NCBI RefSeq assembly: GCF_008728855.1
Contig: NZ_CP042906.1
Span: 1,674,001 to 1,738,000 of the forward strand
DNA: 64,000 bases
From: Hypericibacter terrae
GTDB lineage: Bacteria > Pseudomonadota > Alphaproteobacteria > Dongiales > Dongiaceae
Direction of reading: 5' to 3'
Positions 62,411 to 64,000 of the stretch are shown here, piece by piece; within the stretch, counting starts at the first letter, position 1, and the number at the start of each line of letters is the position of its first letter. Both the position numbers and the translations under genes were made by a program. Below the pieces are notes generated by a model. It was given only the letters and a program-made list of their open reading frames with translations. It made no database searches and was not told the DNA's origin.

Positions 62411-63469
62411 CTACTGCACCTCGACCGTGCGCGCCATCGCGGCGACGATCTTGTCGTTGCCGCTGTCGCCGCGCAGCAGCTGGAACTCGGCGCGATAGGT
62501 GCCGGGCGGGAAGCCGCCGGCCGGCGCTTTGACGCCGATATAGCGGAACATCAGGATCTTCCCCTTCTCGGCCTTCTGATCGAAATTCGCGATCACCTTG
62601 CCGTCGGGACCGATGATGCGCAGGACCTGTCGGTCGCCCGCCTCCATGCCGAAATAATTCGCCCAGAAGAACAGCGTCGGTGCCGTCTTCGGATATGCCG
62701 CCTTGTCGTAGGCGCCGTTGCTGGCGGCCTCCGCTTCCGGCTTGTCGGTCGAGAAGCCCGCGATCAGCGGCCCCGTCGGCGTATAGGCCATCGCCGTCAG
62801 CGTCTGCGGATTCCACAAGGCGTGCGAGGTGTCGCCGCAGGTCAGAGGATCGGTGATCGCGGTGCCGGTGAACGGATCGATCGCCGTCTTGTTGTGCATG
62901 ATCATGAAATGCACATGCGGGAACTCGGTCAGGCCCGAGAGCCCGATCAGCCCGACCTGCTGGCCGGCCACGACATGGTCGCCTTCCTTCACCGTGAGGC
63001 TGCCCTTGAGCATATGGCCGTAGAAGCTGCGCCAGCCATTGCCGTGATCGATCACGACGACGTTGCCCAGCCCATATTCGTCGACCACCTCGGCGCCGAC
63101 CTCGCGCACATTGATGTCCTCGATGCCGTCGCGGATGCGCCAGACGACGCCGGGCGCCGCGGCCAGCACCTTCACGCCGCGCCGCATGTCCACATAGCTC
63201 GGGATGCGGATGTCGATGCCGGTATGTTTGTCGTTGACCAGGTCGCCGCACATGAAGTCCTTGGCGCCGGGACCGGGATCATGGTCGAAATATTTCTGCA
63301 CCGAGCAGTCGAGATTGATACGGCAATCGACCGGGAAGGCGAGGCTTGGCGCGCCTTCCGGCGGATCGGCCAGGACCGGTGCCGTCGAGAGCGCCAGAAG
63401 GGCGCCCAGCGCGAGGAGAAGCGGCCGAAGCGAAGTGAATCGGGGCAGCAGGGAGAGCATGTTGCGCAT
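62411..63469 (-). CDS. M23 family (LytM-type) peptidase
   Basis: The product is 352 aa. A signal peptide (about residues 1-34, ending TAPVLA) leads to a domain with the M23 zinc residues: KHTGIDIR (His and Asp) near residue 81 and PHVHFMIMHNK (HxH) near residue 186. A beta-rich C-terminal region of about 150 residues follows. All ligands appear present, so it should be an active endopeptidase of peptidoglycan or of peptide bridges. It stands alone between ppx and rnd and has its own start region. Confidence 0.9.
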   Translation of the reverse strand: MRNMLSLLPRFTSLRPLLLALGALLALSTAPVLADPPEGAPSLAFPVDCRINLDCSVQKYFDHDPGPGAKDFMCGDLVNDKHTGIDIRIPSYVDMRRGVKVLAAAPGVVWRIRDGIEDINVREVGAEVVDEYGLGNVVVIDHGNGWRSFYGHMLKGSLTVKEGDHVVAGQQVGLIGLSGLTEFPHVHFMIMHNKTAIDPFTGTAITDPLTCGDTSHALWNPQTLTAMAYTPTGPLIAGFSTDKPEAEAASNGAYDKAAYPKTAPTLFFWANYFGMEAGDRQVLRIIGPDGKVIANFDQKAEKGKILMFRYIGVKAPAGGFPPGTYRAEFQLLRGDSGNDKIVAAMARTVEVQ

Positions 63470-63525
63470 CGGAAATCTTCCTGGAATACCGGTGGGCTGA
63501 TCGGGGGCGGGACGCGGGCCCTCCG

Positions 63526-64000
63526 CTATTGGGCCGCCTGCGGCAGGGACACGATCTTGACCTCCTTGCCGGAGGCCGTCAGCGCCAGCCTGCCATGCTT
63601 CAGCGCCAGGGCGTCGGCGCCGAACAACTCGCGCCGCCAGCCCGCCATGGCCGGAACCGGTGCATTGTCGTCGGCCGCGATCCGTTCCAGCTCGCTGGCG
63701 GAGGCCACCAGCTTCTGGGCGACCTGGTGGGTTTCGCAGCGCATCTTCAACAGCACTCGGAGCAGATCGACCAGGGGGCCGACGCCGGGCGGCGTGTCGA
63801 GGCGGGGCGGGGGCGTGGGCAGATCGTCTTCCGGCAGCTCCAGGGCGCGCTTGACCGCCGCCAGCAGGGCCTGGCCCTGGCGGCTTTCGGCGAAGCCCTT
63901 GGAGAGGCCCCGGCAGCGCCCGAGTTCCTCGGGCGTGATCGGGGCATGGGCCGCGATCTCGGTCAGGGTCTCGTCCTTGGCGATCCGGCTGCGGGGCTGG
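63526..64000 (-). CDS. rnd: ribonuclease D, C-terminal part (5' end outside window)
   Basis: The frame is open from base 63999 to the stop at 63526 (158 codons visible). The HRDC domain is visible: IAKDETLTEIAAHAPITPEEL and GLSKGFAESRQGQALLAAVKRAL, followed by the RNase D tail GWRRELFGADALALKHG. The DEDD exonuclease domain must lie beyond the window. RNase D trims the 3' ends of tRNA and other stable RNAs. The start at 63756 sometimes inferred is internal. Confidence 0.9.
   Translation of the reverse strand, partial: QPRSRIAKDETLTEIAAHAPITPEELGRCRGLSKGFAESRQGQALLAAVKRALELPEDDLPTPPPRLDTPPGVGPLVDLLRVLLKMRCETHQVAQKLVASASELERIAADDNAPVPAMAGWRRELFGADALALKHGRLALTASGKEVKIVSLPQAAQ

Noticed and set aside
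1-64000. tRNA and rRNA genes
   Set aside because: I saw no cloverleaf with a TTCRANYC-type T-arm and CCA-end pattern and no conserved rRNA segments. Weak tRNA candidates could be missed without a scanning program.

Overview
The window is a GC-rich (roughly two-thirds G+C) stretch of chromosome from an alphaproteobacterium. The gene orders fabD-fabG-acpP-fabF-mltG...yicC-gmk, rpsF-rpsR-rplI with dnaB-alr-mla-radA-cvpA-purF beyond it, lptF-lptG-lptD-surA-rsmA, and purM-purN/pgsA/hdaA/ppk/ppx/rnd are typical of the Rhodospirillales and related deep-branching lineages. This taxonomic reading is inference from gene content and order; no rRNA is present.

Layout. 1-2.6 kb: poorly characterised genes, a DinB-fold protein and a probable outer-membrane beta-barrel. 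2.8-8.2 kb: a three-gene overlapping operon of two PYROXD2/phytoene-desaturase-like FAD oxidoreductases and a GcvT-fold protein. A perfect 16-bp palindrome lies at its promoter, and a BetI/TetR-type regulator follows downstream. 8.4-10.4 kb: a clearly lower-GC island with an AAA/SMC-type ATPase overlapping a small TOPRIM-like (DUF4276/RloB-like) protein, a candidate two-gene defence module. 10.5-13.9 kb: DUF1330, a TauD-family dioxygenase, small lipoprotein/membrane genes with a decayed gene fragment, and an SDR. 14-25.7 kb (minus strand): purF, cvpA, radA, mlaF, mlaE, alr, dnaB and cfa, with an IS4-family element between cvpA and radA. 26-27.6 kb: rplI, rpsR, rpsF with a terminator, a sigma70-like promoter and a structured leader. 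27.7-34.7 kb: fatty-acid synthesis, mltG, yicC and gmk. 34.8-36.3 kb: a second IS4-family element. 36.3-42.9 kb: rsmA, surA, lptD, lptG, lptF. 43-49 kb: pepA, holC, an FkbM methyltransferase, cspA and an ABC-F ATPase. 49-55 kb: ndk, an aa3-oxidase subunit IV too short for routine ORF calling, purN/purM, DUF2066, a PgsA-like enzyme, a PerM-like protein and hdaA. 55.4-62.2 kb: a polyphosphate/light cluster (CYTH-CHAD, BLUF, sixA, ppk, ppx) with a PHO-box-like promoter before ppk. 62.4-64 kb: an M23 peptidase and the 3' part of rnd.

Two themes stand out beyond the housekeeping genes. First, the intergenic spaces are filled with GC-rich palindromic repeats, often in inverted pairs. Their G-rich strand reads as four G-runs with 1-2 nt loops, a potential G-quadruplex. 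Both insertion sequences sit inside such palindromes, with clean target duplications (11 bp and 10 bp). Second, two accessory modules lack an obvious named function: the paired PYROXD2-like oxidoreductase/GcvT-like operon with its palindromic operator, and the low-GC ATPase/TOPRIM-like pair. These are the best candidates for an undescribed system.
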